A DNA stretch of 64,000 nucleotides from Talpa occidentalis (Eukaryota; Chordata; Mammalia; Eulipotyphla; Talpidae), in NCBI RefSeq assembly GCF_014898055.3, contig NW_023601104.1, positions 44,451,199-44,515,198 on the forward strand. The letters are read 5' to 3'. Made by a program: the position numbers and the translations under genes. The notes under the pieces are model-generated. The model saw only the letters and a program-made list of their open reading frames with translations. It was not told the origin of the DNA and ran no database searches. How positions within the stretch are numbered: position 1 is the stretch's first letter; each line of letters begins with the position of its first letter. Below are positions 12,290 to 23,012 of the stretch, piece by piece.

Positions 12290-12479
12290 AGATCTCTCCT
12301 GCTTCGCCTGTTGCTCCCCTCAGCAGTGTGTTTCAGTCCATCTGTCTGTTCTATTCCCCACTCTGTCTCTGGTGAATCTTCTCTCCACCCACATCTCTGG
12401 CCTATACCCCACCCAGCTCTTGTATGCATAAATAAATAAATCTTTAAAAATTAAAAAAAATAAATAAAAGAAATAAATA
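12290..12479 (+). mobile_element. SINE fragment (tRNA-unrelated body and A-rich tail)
   Basis: It starts at agatctctcctgcttcgcct and follows the SINE body (gctcccctcagcagtgtg, ttccccactctgtctctggt, cttgtatgcataaataaata) into an A-rich tail that ends near 12479. The tRNA-like head with the pol III promoter is absent, which is unusual for a SINE, and no TSD is obvious. Either the copy was truncated during insertion or its head was deleted later. Confidence 0.85.
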
Positions 12480-14282
12480 TTTGAAGGTTGTCTTTTGACA
12501 GTATTTTCCCTTATTGATTCTGAGAACAGAAATGGTATCAATTAGAGAACCAAAAGTGTGAACATAGTTTCTTAAGAAGCTCCCAATTCCTGGACATCTG
12601 AACAAAAACTAGATAATGTACACATTCTGTAGTGTATCCTTTACTTATGTATTTAATTAGGCATTTTCTAATATTTAAAAACTTTATAATCTAGGATTTT
12701 GAAATGATGATTATAGGATTTTTAAACATATTTTTAAAACAGTTAAACCTGTAAGAAATTTAAACCCACATATTTTACAGAAATCTAAGGATGCATATAA
12801 TAAAATTATAATTAGATTTCTACAAAACGATGGGTTGAAAAAATGTGTTTATGACATTTAAAAATACTGAATAAAATGCACTTGGAATTAGGTTCAAAGT
12901 TGCTTTAATTTATATTCATATCTATTAGAATGAACACTATTGTTTGAAGAATAAGTTTTTTACACATGGGGATTCTCCTTTTAATCATTTTATGTAGGAT
13001 AGTTTAGGTAACAAACTAGGTGCTCAAAAAGTAGGGACCTTACTATTAGTAAAAGGAATAGGTTGACCAAGGTGGGGGATAGATTTGGTGAAAAAGAGGT
13101 TATGGTAGAAAGGCCAAGATTAGAAATCTAGGCACATTCATGGTATCAGAGAAAGAAATTATAGCAAAATATGAAAATTCAGGCATTAGTATTAATAAAA
13201 AAAAAAATTGAACCAGATAAATTCAGTCTGTGATGGAAAATGAAGGCAGATTGTGGTAATAACCAAAAATCTAATTTAAGTTCCAATGGATAGTGTCGAC
13301 ATAGTAGGAAGGACTATGTTGTAACTTTGTTGATCTAGAAACAAATATAGCTCTCCACTGCAAAAGACATTGAAATTGAGGGTTCTGAAATTCAATTTCT
13401 GAATGTCCAAAGTAAGGTCTAAGGCACTTGGCAGCCAGGGAATCTGCTTTTTAAATAAGATATTTCAGCACTCAGTTGAATACTAAATACTCACCTAGCA
13501 CTTCTTATACTGGGTTTACTCTAAAAAGACAGAGATGGGGAACTGAATATTCAGGAGCAGGTTGTAATTATATTTTAGAGTTAGGAGGCTACTGAGGTGG
13601 GGAATTGAGCAAAGTATTTATACCATCATTTTAAGAATGAGGATTGTGATATTGAATATTAGTGGTAGAATTGGCAATAGTGGATCTTGGCTTTTGTTTG
13701 TTAGCTTGCAACGTGCAACATGTTATAGAGTACTGATTATAGGCTTCTTAATCTGTTTAAAAATTGTAGATATAGTCTTCAAATAAGAGTCTTCCTTTAG
13801 TTTTATCCAGTTTAGTTTTCACAGAGTACCAGCAAAATTTTTATTGCTTCAATGATAATTGAGATCATTCCAATTAAATTCTGAAAAAGTAGAACAATTT
13901 AGTTGTCAGGAGAAAATAAGAAAGCATTTATATCCTCTCCCTAATCCTAATGAAATAATGCTTTAATTAGAAGAGAGAATAGATCAATGAGAATTGTTCA
14001 TGAAGAAACTACATTATAGAGTCAAAATATCTTAAAAATATACTTGACTACTTATAGTAATTAATGATTTATGGTACATCTTTATTGAAGAATATATCCA
14101 AAGTGTAGTCATTTAAATTGAGGTAGCAGTTAACTATTGCAGTAGAAAACAATAAAAACACTAAAAATAGATGTAACAAAATGACTAAATATTCTGAGAG
14201 AAAAATTTTAGAAATAAAACTCACACATGAATTCTAGCTAATACTGCTTTTTAGAAAAACTGTGACTTCTTGATACTCTTGT
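12480..14282. other. Unannotated intergenic sequence
   Basis: AT-rich DNA with no recognisable gene, RNA or repeat family. It has an A-tract near 13200. Confidence 0.5.
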
Positions 14283-14405
14283 TGGGCCAGTAGAATTAGA
14301 ATCAGTTGGAAGCTTATTAAAGAATCTGGATTCTACTGTGACTTAATCAGAGTCTGTATTTTAATGATGTTCTTAGGTGTATACAAATTTAAGAAATACT
14401 GTTGT
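14283..14405 (+). mobile_element. MER5-type hAT DNA transposon relic
   Basis: The stretch follows the MER5A/MER5B pattern: gccagtagaattagaatcag, then ttggaagcttattaaagaat, cttaatcagagtctgtattt, ttaggtgtatacaaatttaa and the terminal gaaatactg. MER5 elements are short non-autonomous hAT-Charlie transposons, inactive in mammals since early placental evolution. Only part of the unit is kept. Confidence 0.7.
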
Positions 14406-15465
14406 GAACAATTTATACTCTTATGAGGTACAGCTCAATTTCTGTCATCTTGGAGAAGCTCTTGCCATTCCTATTCATAGCTGGTCATTGTCCTCTTTGG
14501 GAGCTTCTAGATAGAAAATTAACACTACTGCTTTATTGACTTCTTTATTTCCATTTCTAATGCCCATGCCCAGTGTATAGTAGAGTCCACTACATGATTT
14601 TTGAAGTAATGAAAAAATAATGAGCATTTTTTGTGGTGTCCACAGCCTCTGTTACATTTCTAGCACCTTCAGAAAGCTGTGGACTTTCCTGTAGAAAGTA
14701 GCACAGAGCTGATAGTGAACACTTAACTATTATGAGAAAGTGGTGAAGTATTGGAGTGGAGAAGGTATAGTTATAGTTATAGAAGATATAGTTATAGTTA
14801 TAGAAGATATAGTTCCCATGCACATATCTGACTAGAAAGAGTTGGTGGCTGCTTTGTGCTATCACATATCAAGCACAGATGATACGATGGCCATGTGTTC
14901 ACCTTTACTTTTCTTTGTTGTCACAACTGCATCTTGAGAACTCTGTTGCTAATCTCTGGCATTTAATCCTGAGAGTTTTCTTTGCCAGGTTTATCATTCA
15001 AAATCAATCCTAATCTTCTTACTGTTGATGTGCCAATATTGTCTTTGCCTTCATGAAAAATATTAAAAAAATTCTGCATAAAAGAAAAAAGAACAGAAGT
15101 TTTAGTAATAATGTGTATTTCCTATGTACATGGCAGAGACCCAGTATGACTGAGTAACTCATGCAAGTGGCTTCAGAACCATCTTAAATAGCTTAGCTAA
15201 AATGGGACTTTGGAGAGCAGGGACAAAGTGTTTAGTTAGGGAGTTTAGTAAAGAAGATACAGAAACAAAAGATGTACAGATTAAATTCTGCCTTCTCAGT
15301 GAAAAGAGGAGGAGATGCCTTTGAAGGAGTTTCTCCTTCATATATATTACTGAAGAAAAAAAGTCTTTAAGGGATAGGGAGGCAGGCTTTCGAAATTTTT
15401 AACTTCACGTGCTTGAACATTTCATCATGTCCAGGGTCCCTTCTATGAAACAATTTAGTTGTCTA
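14406..15465. other. Unannotated sequence with a minisatellite
   Basis: No gene or clear family is visible apart from the 21-bp tandem repeat at 14766-14814. The 91-codon minus-strand ORF at 14590-14865 simply translates that repeat (NYNYIFY units) and is not a gene. Confidence 0.5.
14766..14814. repeat. 21-bp tandem repeat, 2.3 copies
   Basis: The unit tatagttatagttatagaag+a occupies 14766-14786 and 14787-14807, followed by a partial tatagtt. It is itself built from a TATAGT hexamer. Copies are identical, so the expansion is recent and probably polymorphic. Confidence 0.85.
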
Positions 15466-15469
15466 CTTT

Positions 15470-15864
15470 TCTTTTATTGATCTAGTATTGGTTTAACATA
15501 CTGTGTATGTTTCAGATGTACAGCTTCATACTTCAAAAACTGTATACGACACATGATGCCCACTACCACTATGTGTTTTACTGTCCATCACCAACCAATT
15601 GACCCCCTCTACCTGTTCCACTCTTTCCCCTTTCCCCCTCTAATGACCACCATTCTGTTGTCAGAACCCAAGATTTGTTTTTGTTTTGTATGTTGGTTGC
15701 TTTGTTTATTTTACTCTACATATGAGAGAACCATAAGGTGTTTGTCTTTCTCCTTCTGACATTTCATTTACTATAAGCCCCTCAAGGTCCATTCATGTTG
15801 TCACAAATGGCAATTCTTGACAGAATGATCTTTGAAAATATATTTGATTATTTATGTACTTGTT
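15470..15864 (-). mobile_element. Old L1 3' end, antisense
   Basis: On the plus strand the order is that of an antisense L1 3' UTR and ORF2 tail: tttattgatctagtattggt, ttcagatgtacagcttcata, catatgagagaaccataagg, and tttactataagcccctcaag before gtccattcatgttgtcacaa. It ends at the TSD of the short L1 insertion at 15884. No open frame remains. Confidence 0.75.
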
Positions 15865-16296
15865 AAAAATCTCTGATATCTTAGCAGTCAAAAAAGATAA
15901 ACTCATGCAATTTGCAGCAACATGGATGGAGCTGCAAGGGATCATGCTCAGTGAAATAAGCCAGAAAGAAAAAGAAAAATACCGGATGGTCTCACTCATA
16001 GCAGAAATTTAGAAAACCTAAATAAGGGACCAGGAAAAAGACTAATTATAATAAAGAAAAAATCAAAATCAACAAGCAACTATAAACCAGAGACATACTA
16101 CAGGGATGGGAGGGGAGGAGAGTAGGGATTAGGGTCAAAATAAAGGGGGTGGAAATTGTATGGAGAATATAACCAAAATGAAAATGCATACATTGTGCAA
16201 AAATGAAAAAAAATGTAAGAATTATGTAGAATAAAATATAAAAATATTAAAAAGGGAATATTTTTAAACCAAAAATAAAAAATCTCTGATATCTTA
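15865..16296 (+). mobile_element. Severely 5'-truncated L1 3' end with 19-bp TSD
   Basis: The body 15884-16277 starts inside the ORF2 C-terminus (…aaaaaagataaactcatgca, encoding the KDKLMQFAAT-like tail) and continues through the ORF2 stop region (ctcatagcagaaatttag), the purine-rich 3' UTR (gggatgggaggggaggagag) and a long-form 3' tail ending aattatgtagaataaaatat. The TSD aaaaatctctgatatctta is at 15865-15883 and 16278-16296. The copy has only about 390 bp of L1. Confidence 0.93.
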
Positions 16297-16629
16297 AAAT
16301 TTAAGCTCTTCTGTCCAATGTAACTGGTCTTTCAGTATCTTGCCCTTTTATCATATCTCCATTCTCATCTTTCTCTATAGTACTTTTACACCAGTACAAA
16401 TGTGCCAAGTTGTTGATTTTGCATGTTTGTTCATTACTGTGTACTCAGTCTAGAGTGTCTCTCTGTTCTTTCTGTGCCTGGGTAACTCCTATGTGATTGC
16501 TGAGGACTCGGGGCAACTGTCACTGCTTTTGAGAAATCTTTATTTTCATCCCTTCCTACAGTCCAGTAGGAAGTGCTGTTGTGGGCTGCTGGGACACCTT
16601 GTACACTACAACATACATTTCTGTGTATT
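16297..16629. other. Unannotated sequence
   Basis: I recognise nothing here. Confidence 0.5.
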
Positions 16630-16918
16630 TATTTGTTTACTTGCTTTTTAAAAATATTTTGTTTATTTATTGTTGCACAGGAGAACTGGGGTGGTGGGCC
16701 AGAGGTGCAGGGGCGAGAGAATTTACCAGAGACAGTATGGGAAGCAGAACTGGTGGATTTATTGAAGTACACTGCTAAGGGGAGCAGAGGTTGAGACAGG
16801 AAAGGTCTGCTGTGCCATGTGGTTTAGCGCCCTGTCTGGGGATCCAACTCAGGCCTTATGCGTGATAATGCTGAGACCTAACCCCTAGGCTACCAGGCAG
16901 GCCCTATTTGTTTACTTG
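16630..16918 (-). mobile_element. tRNA-derived SINE (older copy) with 14-bp TSD
   Basis: The body is 16644-16904 on the minus strand. TSDs tatttgtttacttg lie at 16630-16643 and 16905-16918. The core cagtatgggaagcagaact and gaagtacactgctaagggga match the family. The head is divergent: the B box reads gttggatcc, having lost the CG of ggttcgatcc, which is consistent with CpG decay and an inactive promoter. Confidence 0.9.
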
Positions 16919-16924
16919 TTAAAT

Positions 16925-17225
16925 TTTACATCTTTTTCAGAAAAAATACTGGATGGTCTCAGTCATAGCAGGAATTTAGAAAACCTAAATAAGGGACCAG
17001 GAAAAAGACTAATCAATACAAAGTAAAAATCAAAATCAACAAGCAACTATAAACCAGAGATATGGTGGGGGGGGCAGGGAGAGGAAGGATTAGGGTCAAA
17101 ATAAGGGGGGGGGTGCAATTGTATGGGGAATATAACCAAAATAAAAATGCATACATTGTACAAAAATGAAAAATGATGTAAGAATTATGTAAAATAAAAT
17201 ATTAAAAAAATTTACATCTTTTTCA
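16925..17225 (+). mobile_element. Very short L1 3' end with 15-bp TSD
   Basis: The body 16940-17210 contains only the last codons of ORF2 (ggatggtctcagtcatagca), the G-rich 3' UTR tract (tggtggggggggcagggaga) and the long-form tail (gcatacattgtacaaaaatg ... aaaataaaatattaaaaaa). TSDs tttacatctttttca are at 16925-16939 and 17211-17225. At about 270 bp it is among the shortest L1 insertions here and lies only 630 bp from a similar one. Confidence 0.93.
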
Positions 17226-18054
17226 TTAGAGAACAGGGTTTATGCTTTTCAAGTTCTGTGCCTTCAATAAGTCCTTAGGACTTGGAGCATATCATATAAG
17301 GTAGGCATGGTACATAGAAGACTATGGAACAGTTATTTCAATCAGTGTCTCAAACAGAGGATGGCTCATTACCCTCTAATGTGAAAGTATGACTGGTTTA
17401 TTATTATTATGTGATTATAGAGGATTGTCATAGTTAAGATTGATTTTTCAGTATACTAGTTTATTATGAAAACCATTGGAACTTGTTTTATATGTATACT
17501 ACTTCTTAAACTGCCCCCAAATTTACCATGTACTATTTAGTAACCTACAGAAGTTCTCAATTGTTAGATGACTTTTCAGCTTCTGTCATTACTGTCTACA
17601 CATCATTTAACCAAACCTCTCTTATCTCATACCCTATCATGAGCTTCTGATCCAGAAACACAATTTATTTGGATGTGTTTTATCACATAGAATTGAGTTT
17701 AGCAATATTTAACTAAAATTCAAATTAATAGTATCTCATAATAGTTAAAATGATGAAAGTGTATTTCTTTCCATGTTAAGGACTTCATTTTTGTACAGCT
17801 AGAGAGAGAGATGGTGGTTCCAGAAAATCACCTGACTCTCTCCAATTCATGACTTTCTCAACCTTTGGTGTGGCTCTCAGTACTTGTGAGAGTGTACGTG
17901 CCACAGACACTTTCTAGACATCAGGGTGGAGGCAGAACACAAGAAGGGCATAGATCTTTCCTTAAGGAAATCTTTCTGAAAGATACATAGTACACTTTTT
18001 GTATCTCATTGTCTAATTTTTGTTGCATTTCATGTAGTGAAATGGTCCACTTGA
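17226..18054. other. Unannotated sequence
   Basis: No gene or repeat family is recognised. Confidence 0.5.
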
Positions 18055-18225
18055 TAAAAATCCTACTAATTATGTGGCTTGAGGAAGTAACTATATCTTT
18101 TTAAAATCTATCTTCATTTCTAAAATGTGATAAAAATGCCCATTTCAAATTAAGTATTCATTCGAAGTTCTAGTATAGTAGCAGGCACTTGACAGGCTAT
18201 CAAATAATAGTTGTTGCTGTTATTA
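18055..18225 (+). mobile_element. MIR relic, plus orientation
   Basis: The order of MIR core blocks is preserved: ttatgtggcttgaggaagta, cttcatttctaaaatgtgat, tagtagcaggcacttgacag and tgttgctgttattat. MIR is an ancient tRNA-derived SINE mobilised by L2. Confidence 0.7.
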
Positions 18226-18345
18226 TAGAAAAGCTAAAGAGATTAAGCTATATGGTAGCTCCTCCAAAGCCCCAGAGCTATTAATGGTTATAATAGTATT
18301 CAAGTCTGGATCCACCAGACTCTGTTCTCGCAAGCATAGGGAAAT
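18226..18345 (-). mobile_element. MIR relic, minus orientation
   Basis: The plus strand reads the antisense MIR core: gaaaagctaaagagattaag, ccaaagccccagagctatta, tattcaagtctggatccacc, agactctgttctc. It lies directly against the plus-oriented MIR at 18055-18225, giving a head-to-head/tail arrangement of two relics. Confidence 0.65.
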
Positions 18346-18756
18346 ACAGCAGGGACTAGAACCAAGAGCACTTATTTTCCAGTTCAACCCTCTATGACCT
18401 GAATTCTGATATCCTTTTGGTCTGAGTCTTTAGGACCACTGAAGATAGCATTAGAACAGAAAGATCAGGTTTCTTTGGTGTGATTTATCCAAATACTTGC
18501 CATGCTTTCCGCTTCTTTTCATGGAGACTTGGCTGACATCAACAGCATTAATTGAGTGTGTAATTCTGGAACCATCTAAGAAAGCTAAAATCATTTAAAA
18601 TTAGTTGGGGTTTAGTAACTAGGTTGAACTTTGCCTTTGTCAAGCAGTTTCCAGCTGACTCACTGCAGCTGCAACAATTGACATAATTTTGTGCCTTTCA
18701 TGCAAAGACTGATTTGGCAGGCAGCACTCCCAGCGGAGTGGGTTTCAGAGTCTCAA

Positions 18757-19235
18757 TGAATCTCAGGGTTGGAATGGACTTTAAAGGTCATGAAATCCAA
18801 ACCTGAATGTAATGATTGAATTGGATTACATCAACCCCCACCAAGTGGTTTTCTAACCTACAGTTGGAATGAGCCCAGTGACAAAAAATAGTGAGGATTT
18901 CCACATGGACTGAGTTGCATAATCCATTCTATATTTGACTAGCCTTGACTTGCTTATATTCATCTGAAGCTTGTACTCTTTACCTTCCAACTACCAGTAC
19001 TAGTTCTACTCCCTAGAACAAATATAGTCCTTTTTGGAACCTTAAAACTTTTCAAATATTTGAGGACAATAAACTTACCTCTACTTTAGACTTTTTTCAT
19101 TGCTAAATACCTTTGATTTCTTTAACTTTTTCCTCATTCAACATATCTTTCATTCAGTCTTGAGCTCTTCTATATAGTTTTGGTTTGACTAGATTTTTAA
19201 AGTGTTTCTCTGTAATTCCAGGAGTGAATGTAATT
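18757..19235 (-). mobile_element. CR1/L3-like LINE relic
   Basis: The plus strand resembles the antisense 3' half of a CR1-clade LINE: cagggttggaatggacttta then aaggtcatgaaatccaaacc, caccaagtggttttctaacc, taccagtactagttctactc, cttttcaaatatttgaggac, cctcattcaacatatctttc. The class is inferred from the remembered CR1/L3 phrase order, and the exact subfamily is uncertain. CR1-clade LINEs have been silent in mammals for well over 100 million years. Confidence 0.5.
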
Positions 19236-19239
19236 CTGA

Positions 19240-21188
19240 AGTCATAGGCTGAGGGGGTTGTCATATCAATCTGTCCTGGTAAAATTAGAAGGGAACTGCT
19301 TGAAAAATTATGCTGGACCTTTTACAACTAAACCAATGTGCCATATTACTGTCATATTATGAAAAGTTCAAAGGCATGGCAAAGTCATAATACTCTTTAA
19401 ACACAAAGCAGAGTCAGTTAGATTACTTAATATAATAGCTTAGATTCTGTCAGCTTTATTTTATTTGTATGGATTCCTTATTGTAGTGTTGAGTGATAGC
19501 ATTGAGAAAAAAAGGATAGATGAATGAATGACTAGATGAACAACTGCTTAGGAAGAAATTATGTTTGTCCTTTAACACAGAGTTTTATAACAAAACCAAA
19601 AAATTCATTATTTCTGAGTCTAACAAAGTACTTAGCAACATCTGTATATATTTAAAACAGTAGTTCCAAGTCATCAGTGATATACAAATGCTTTGGTAAT
19701 TTCAGAAATCTTGCTCTGCTCTTGAAGAAAGAGCACTTAACTGGATTAAGACTTGCTAATGTCTCATGCCTATGACTGTTATTTGAAAATAAAATCACTC
19801 ACCATCTCTGTTTATGAAATTCAAGTGAAAATGAGAGTCCCTTCATTATATAACAAATGTGTAGTGAGGATAAAATGATTTTTTTTTACTCAGCTAGTAT
19901 TTATGGAATGGTTTTCATATTTTATTCAATGTTCCGAATACTGAAGATTCAATGGGGAAAAATTTAGCCAAGGCCTATATTCTACGTAACTTATGATAAA
20001 ACTTTAAATCAGGTAGTTTTATTAGCCTTCCAGTGTTAGGTAATTTAAAATGGTTTTTGAGTCCTTAAATTTTTTTCTGTCTTATTCATGTTGTAATTTC
20101 TTTCTGGTACACATTTTAAAAAATTCCCTAGTTTTAAATTATACTGTATTCCCAATTAAAAATAAATCACATAAGGGTTTTTCTTTCCTGCAAAGGAGAG
20201 AAAAACAACTATATGAAATTTTTATTTTTACTCTAGAGGTAGATTTCTTTTAACCTGTTTTTTAGTCATTTTTAGTGCTTAACTGATATGAATTGCTGAA
20301 AATAGTGCATCTTCCTCATATCACTTCAAGAAGATAGGCTAACATGCTTCAGCTATATCATTTTAAAGAAAGGTAGGGCAACATTGATTCATCTTGTGGG
20401 TCTCAGGCTACTATTGTAAAGTTGACTTTTTTTGTTTTCTTAAAATCCTGGATAATTCTTACTACAGATGAAACACATTAAGTTATTTTCTTCTCACAGA
20501 TTTCCTGGCAAGTATAACACACAGTCTTTAGCTTATGGGATTTTGTGTGTTTTCCTTGTAAAAATGGAATTTTGTGTTTACAAATAAAACTTCATTTTTC
20601 ATTTTTATTGAATCTTTTTTATATTTTAATGATTTTGAGAGTTTTAATAGCATATAACTTCCTAGAACTTGTCTATGTTCTGAAAAATCATTCACTGGTA
20701 GAGAAATTCTGGAATGAAAATTTGAATCAGCTTAAAGTGTGTCTTAATTCTTAGCTATTTAACACAAATAAAAGAACATTATTGTTGCTTTAATATTGTA
20801 GCTGGTAGAATTTTAATAGATTAGTTTCTATGTTTCCCCAGAAATTTTTGCTACCCCAAACTATTCTCTCCCTTGTTCCACATGAGGTTATGAGATATTC
20901 ACTGTCCCAAAGTAAGTAATTACAGATTTTGATGATCTCTTTAGATATAACGGTAACAAAATGGTACTTTTGACCTGCAAATGCCTAAAACTTGAAGAAC
21001 TCTGGGTATCAGATATATCCCATGAATAATAAATTTGGAAAAAATAAAATATCAAGTCAGAGAAAACTCCCTACTACCTCCATTCCCCCAGATAAAATTA
21101 AATTTTTGTTGCCTTTTAGAGAGTTAAGTGGGAGTAGATGAAGGGAAGAACATGCTGAGGGGTGTTCACGTGTTTGTAATTAAAAATA
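19240..21188. other. Unannotated intergenic sequence
   Basis: No gene is recognised. The tract around 19890-19960 (ctagtatttatggaatgg...) weakly recalls an L2/MIR end, but not enough to call. Confidence 0.45.
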
Positions 21189-21410
21189 TAGGTCAAATCA
21201 ACAGCCATTATCATACTCAGGAACAAGAGTATTTCCATCAACATCAGGAACAAGACAGTGATGCTCACTATCACCACTGTTATTCAACATAGCCCTCCAA
21301 TTCTGTGATGAAGTCATTAGGCAAGAAAAAGACATAAAAGAAATACAAATTGGAAAGAAGTTAAACTCTTACTATTCTCAGATAACATGCTAATATGCTT
21401 AGAGAAACAA

Positions 21411-21411
21411 A

Positions 21412-21481
<70 letters not shown>
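21411..21481. repeat. Compound microsatellite (CT)n(AT)n(GT)n(AT)n
   Basis: Four dinucleotide blocks abut: CT at about 21411-21427, AT to 21447, GT to 21469 and AT to 21481. The minus-strand ORF across it (THTHTHTHIYIYIY) is an artefact of the repeat. Confidence 0.95.
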
Positions 21482-21482
<1 letters not shown>

Positions 21483-21532
21483 AAAGCAAGCCCCACATTT
21501 AACAGCATGCATGAAAATTCACTCAAAATGGG

Positions 21533-21658
21533 TTAAGGACTCAGATATATGAACTGAAACCATGAAGTACTTGAAAGAAAATATAGAGGACACACTTAAG
21601 GACTCAGATATATGAACTGAAACCATGAAGTACTTGAAAGAAGATATAGAGGACACAC
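21533..21658. repeat. 63-bp tandem duplication inside old L1
   Basis: 21533-21595 and 21596-21658 are adjacent 63-bp copies that start ttaaggactcagatatatga and differ at one position (a/g near 21581/21644). Near-identity inside a heavily decayed L1 means the duplication is much younger than the element. Confidence 0.92.
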
Positions 21659-22712
21659 TCTAGGACATCTATCACAAAGACGTATTTAGGAACACCACCC
21701 CAGCAGCAAGGGAAACAAAACCAAAAATAAACAAGTTGGGGTTATAGCAAACTTAAAAGTGTTTGTATCTCAAAAGAAACTATCACAAAAATGAAAAGGC
21801 AGCCTCCAGAATGGGAAAAATATTTGTGTACCACACATCTGATAAGGGGCTAAATTTACAAAGTACCTTACATTAATTCAACAATAAAGAAACACATGAC
21901 CCAATTAAAAAAAATGGGCAAGGGGCCTAAATAGGCACTTTAAGTGAGATTGAAATGAAGGAATTCTTATCCAATGTTGGTGGGATGCATGCTGATACAG
22001 CCCTTGTGGAAATCTCATTTGACCCAGCAATACTGCTATTAGTTGTCTATCTAAGTAACATGAAAAATTTGATGTAAAAGAGCTAACTACACCTATGTAC
22101 ATAGCATCTCTGTTTACAACTGCCAAATTATGGAACCAACCTATGTGCCCTTCAACAGAAGAATGGGTAGAAAAACTGTGGAGCATTTATTCAATGGAAT
22201 ATTACACAGTTGTGAAAAAGATCAAGTGGCATTTGGTGGAAAATGGATAGACCTTTAGGTGATTATATTGAGTGAAATCAGACAAAAGTGAAAGACAAAT
22301 TTTGGGTAGTTTCATTCACTTGCAGAGTACAACTTCAAAACAATTACACATAAATAATAGAAGAAATAAAAATTTGAACTTGGCAATAAAAGAAGATAAC
22401 GATTGCCGGAGGGAATAGGGAAAAAGTTAGAGGCAATTGGGGAGGGAGGCAGATCGGGCATGGGCACAGGTGGTGTAGTGGAGGCGAAGAATTAAAAAAA
22501 TGGTCCTTTGCCTTGATCCTCTTCTTTATACCAACCAAACCACCAAAATGGATCTGGTCTCAGTCTTTTAACTTTGCCAAGCATGATTTGGTATGTCTAG
22601 GGAGGTCAACTTGAGACAGCCTTAGAATTTTAAATGTTTTCTGTCTTTCCAAGAAGGATACCAACAAAGCTTAGAGAAAGCACAAGAGGTCATGTGTTTG
22701 AAATGCGGGAGG

Positions 22713-22757
22713 TGTATGTATGTATGTATGTATGTATGTATGTATGTATGTATGTAT
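22713..22757. repeat. (GTAT)n microsatellite
   Basis: About eleven uninterrupted GTAT units. The 106-codon plus-strand ORF starting at 22692 reads through it as MYVCMYVC and is not a gene. Confidence 0.95.
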
Positions 22758-22839
22758 CAGTGGCTTGAACAAGTGGGATCAGAAATAGGGACCAGTCAGC
22801 AAATTGTATGGATTAAAGATTTATTACAGGATGGGATAA

Positions 22840-23012
22840 TAACTATCAATAGCTTACATTTATCCTTTACTTTCCAGATATTGACTATCGCAACAGTACA
22901 GTTATGTAGGCTACATTTTATTATGTCCATCTTACTGAAGAGGAAACTGAAATACAGAGAGTTTAAGCCACTTGCCTTCATTTTAACCAACACATCTATT
23001 GCTGACTCATAG
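22840..23012 (-). mobile_element. MIR relic, minus orientation
   Basis: The plus strand keeps nearly the whole antisense MIR order: caatagcttacatttatcct, acagttatgtaggctacatt, ttattatgtccatcttactg, aagaggaaactgaaatacag, agagtttaagccacttgcct. This is one of the better-preserved MIRs in the window. Confidence 0.8.

Larger units (their letters stand above)
21189..22500 (+). mobile_element. Old L1 (L1M-type), decayed, with deletions
   Basis: The plus strand carries the L1 ORF2 reverse-transcriptase region (gaacaagacagtgatgctca near 21249; attaggcaagaaaaagacat near 21316; ctattctcagataacatgct near 21373, the eroded FADD-box region). Later come ORF2 tail blocks (cttcaacagaagaatgggta at about 22152 and caatggaatattacacagtt at about 22193) and a 3' UTR-like purine-rich stretch near 22440. 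Internal deletions remove parts of ORF2. A compound microsatellite (21411-21481) and a 63-bp tandem duplication (21533-21658) formed inside it. There is no open frame. Confidence 0.8.

Noticed and set aside
14590..14865. 91-codon ORF with NYNYIFY repeats
   Set aside because: It is a translation of the 21-bp minisatellite.
21317..21526. ORF with THTHTH/IYIYIY repeats
   Set aside because: It is a translation of a compound microsatellite inside an old L1.
22692..23012. 106-codon ORF containing MYVCMYVC
   Set aside because: It starts at a (GTAT)n microsatellite and runs through an antisense MIR, with no protein family resemblance.
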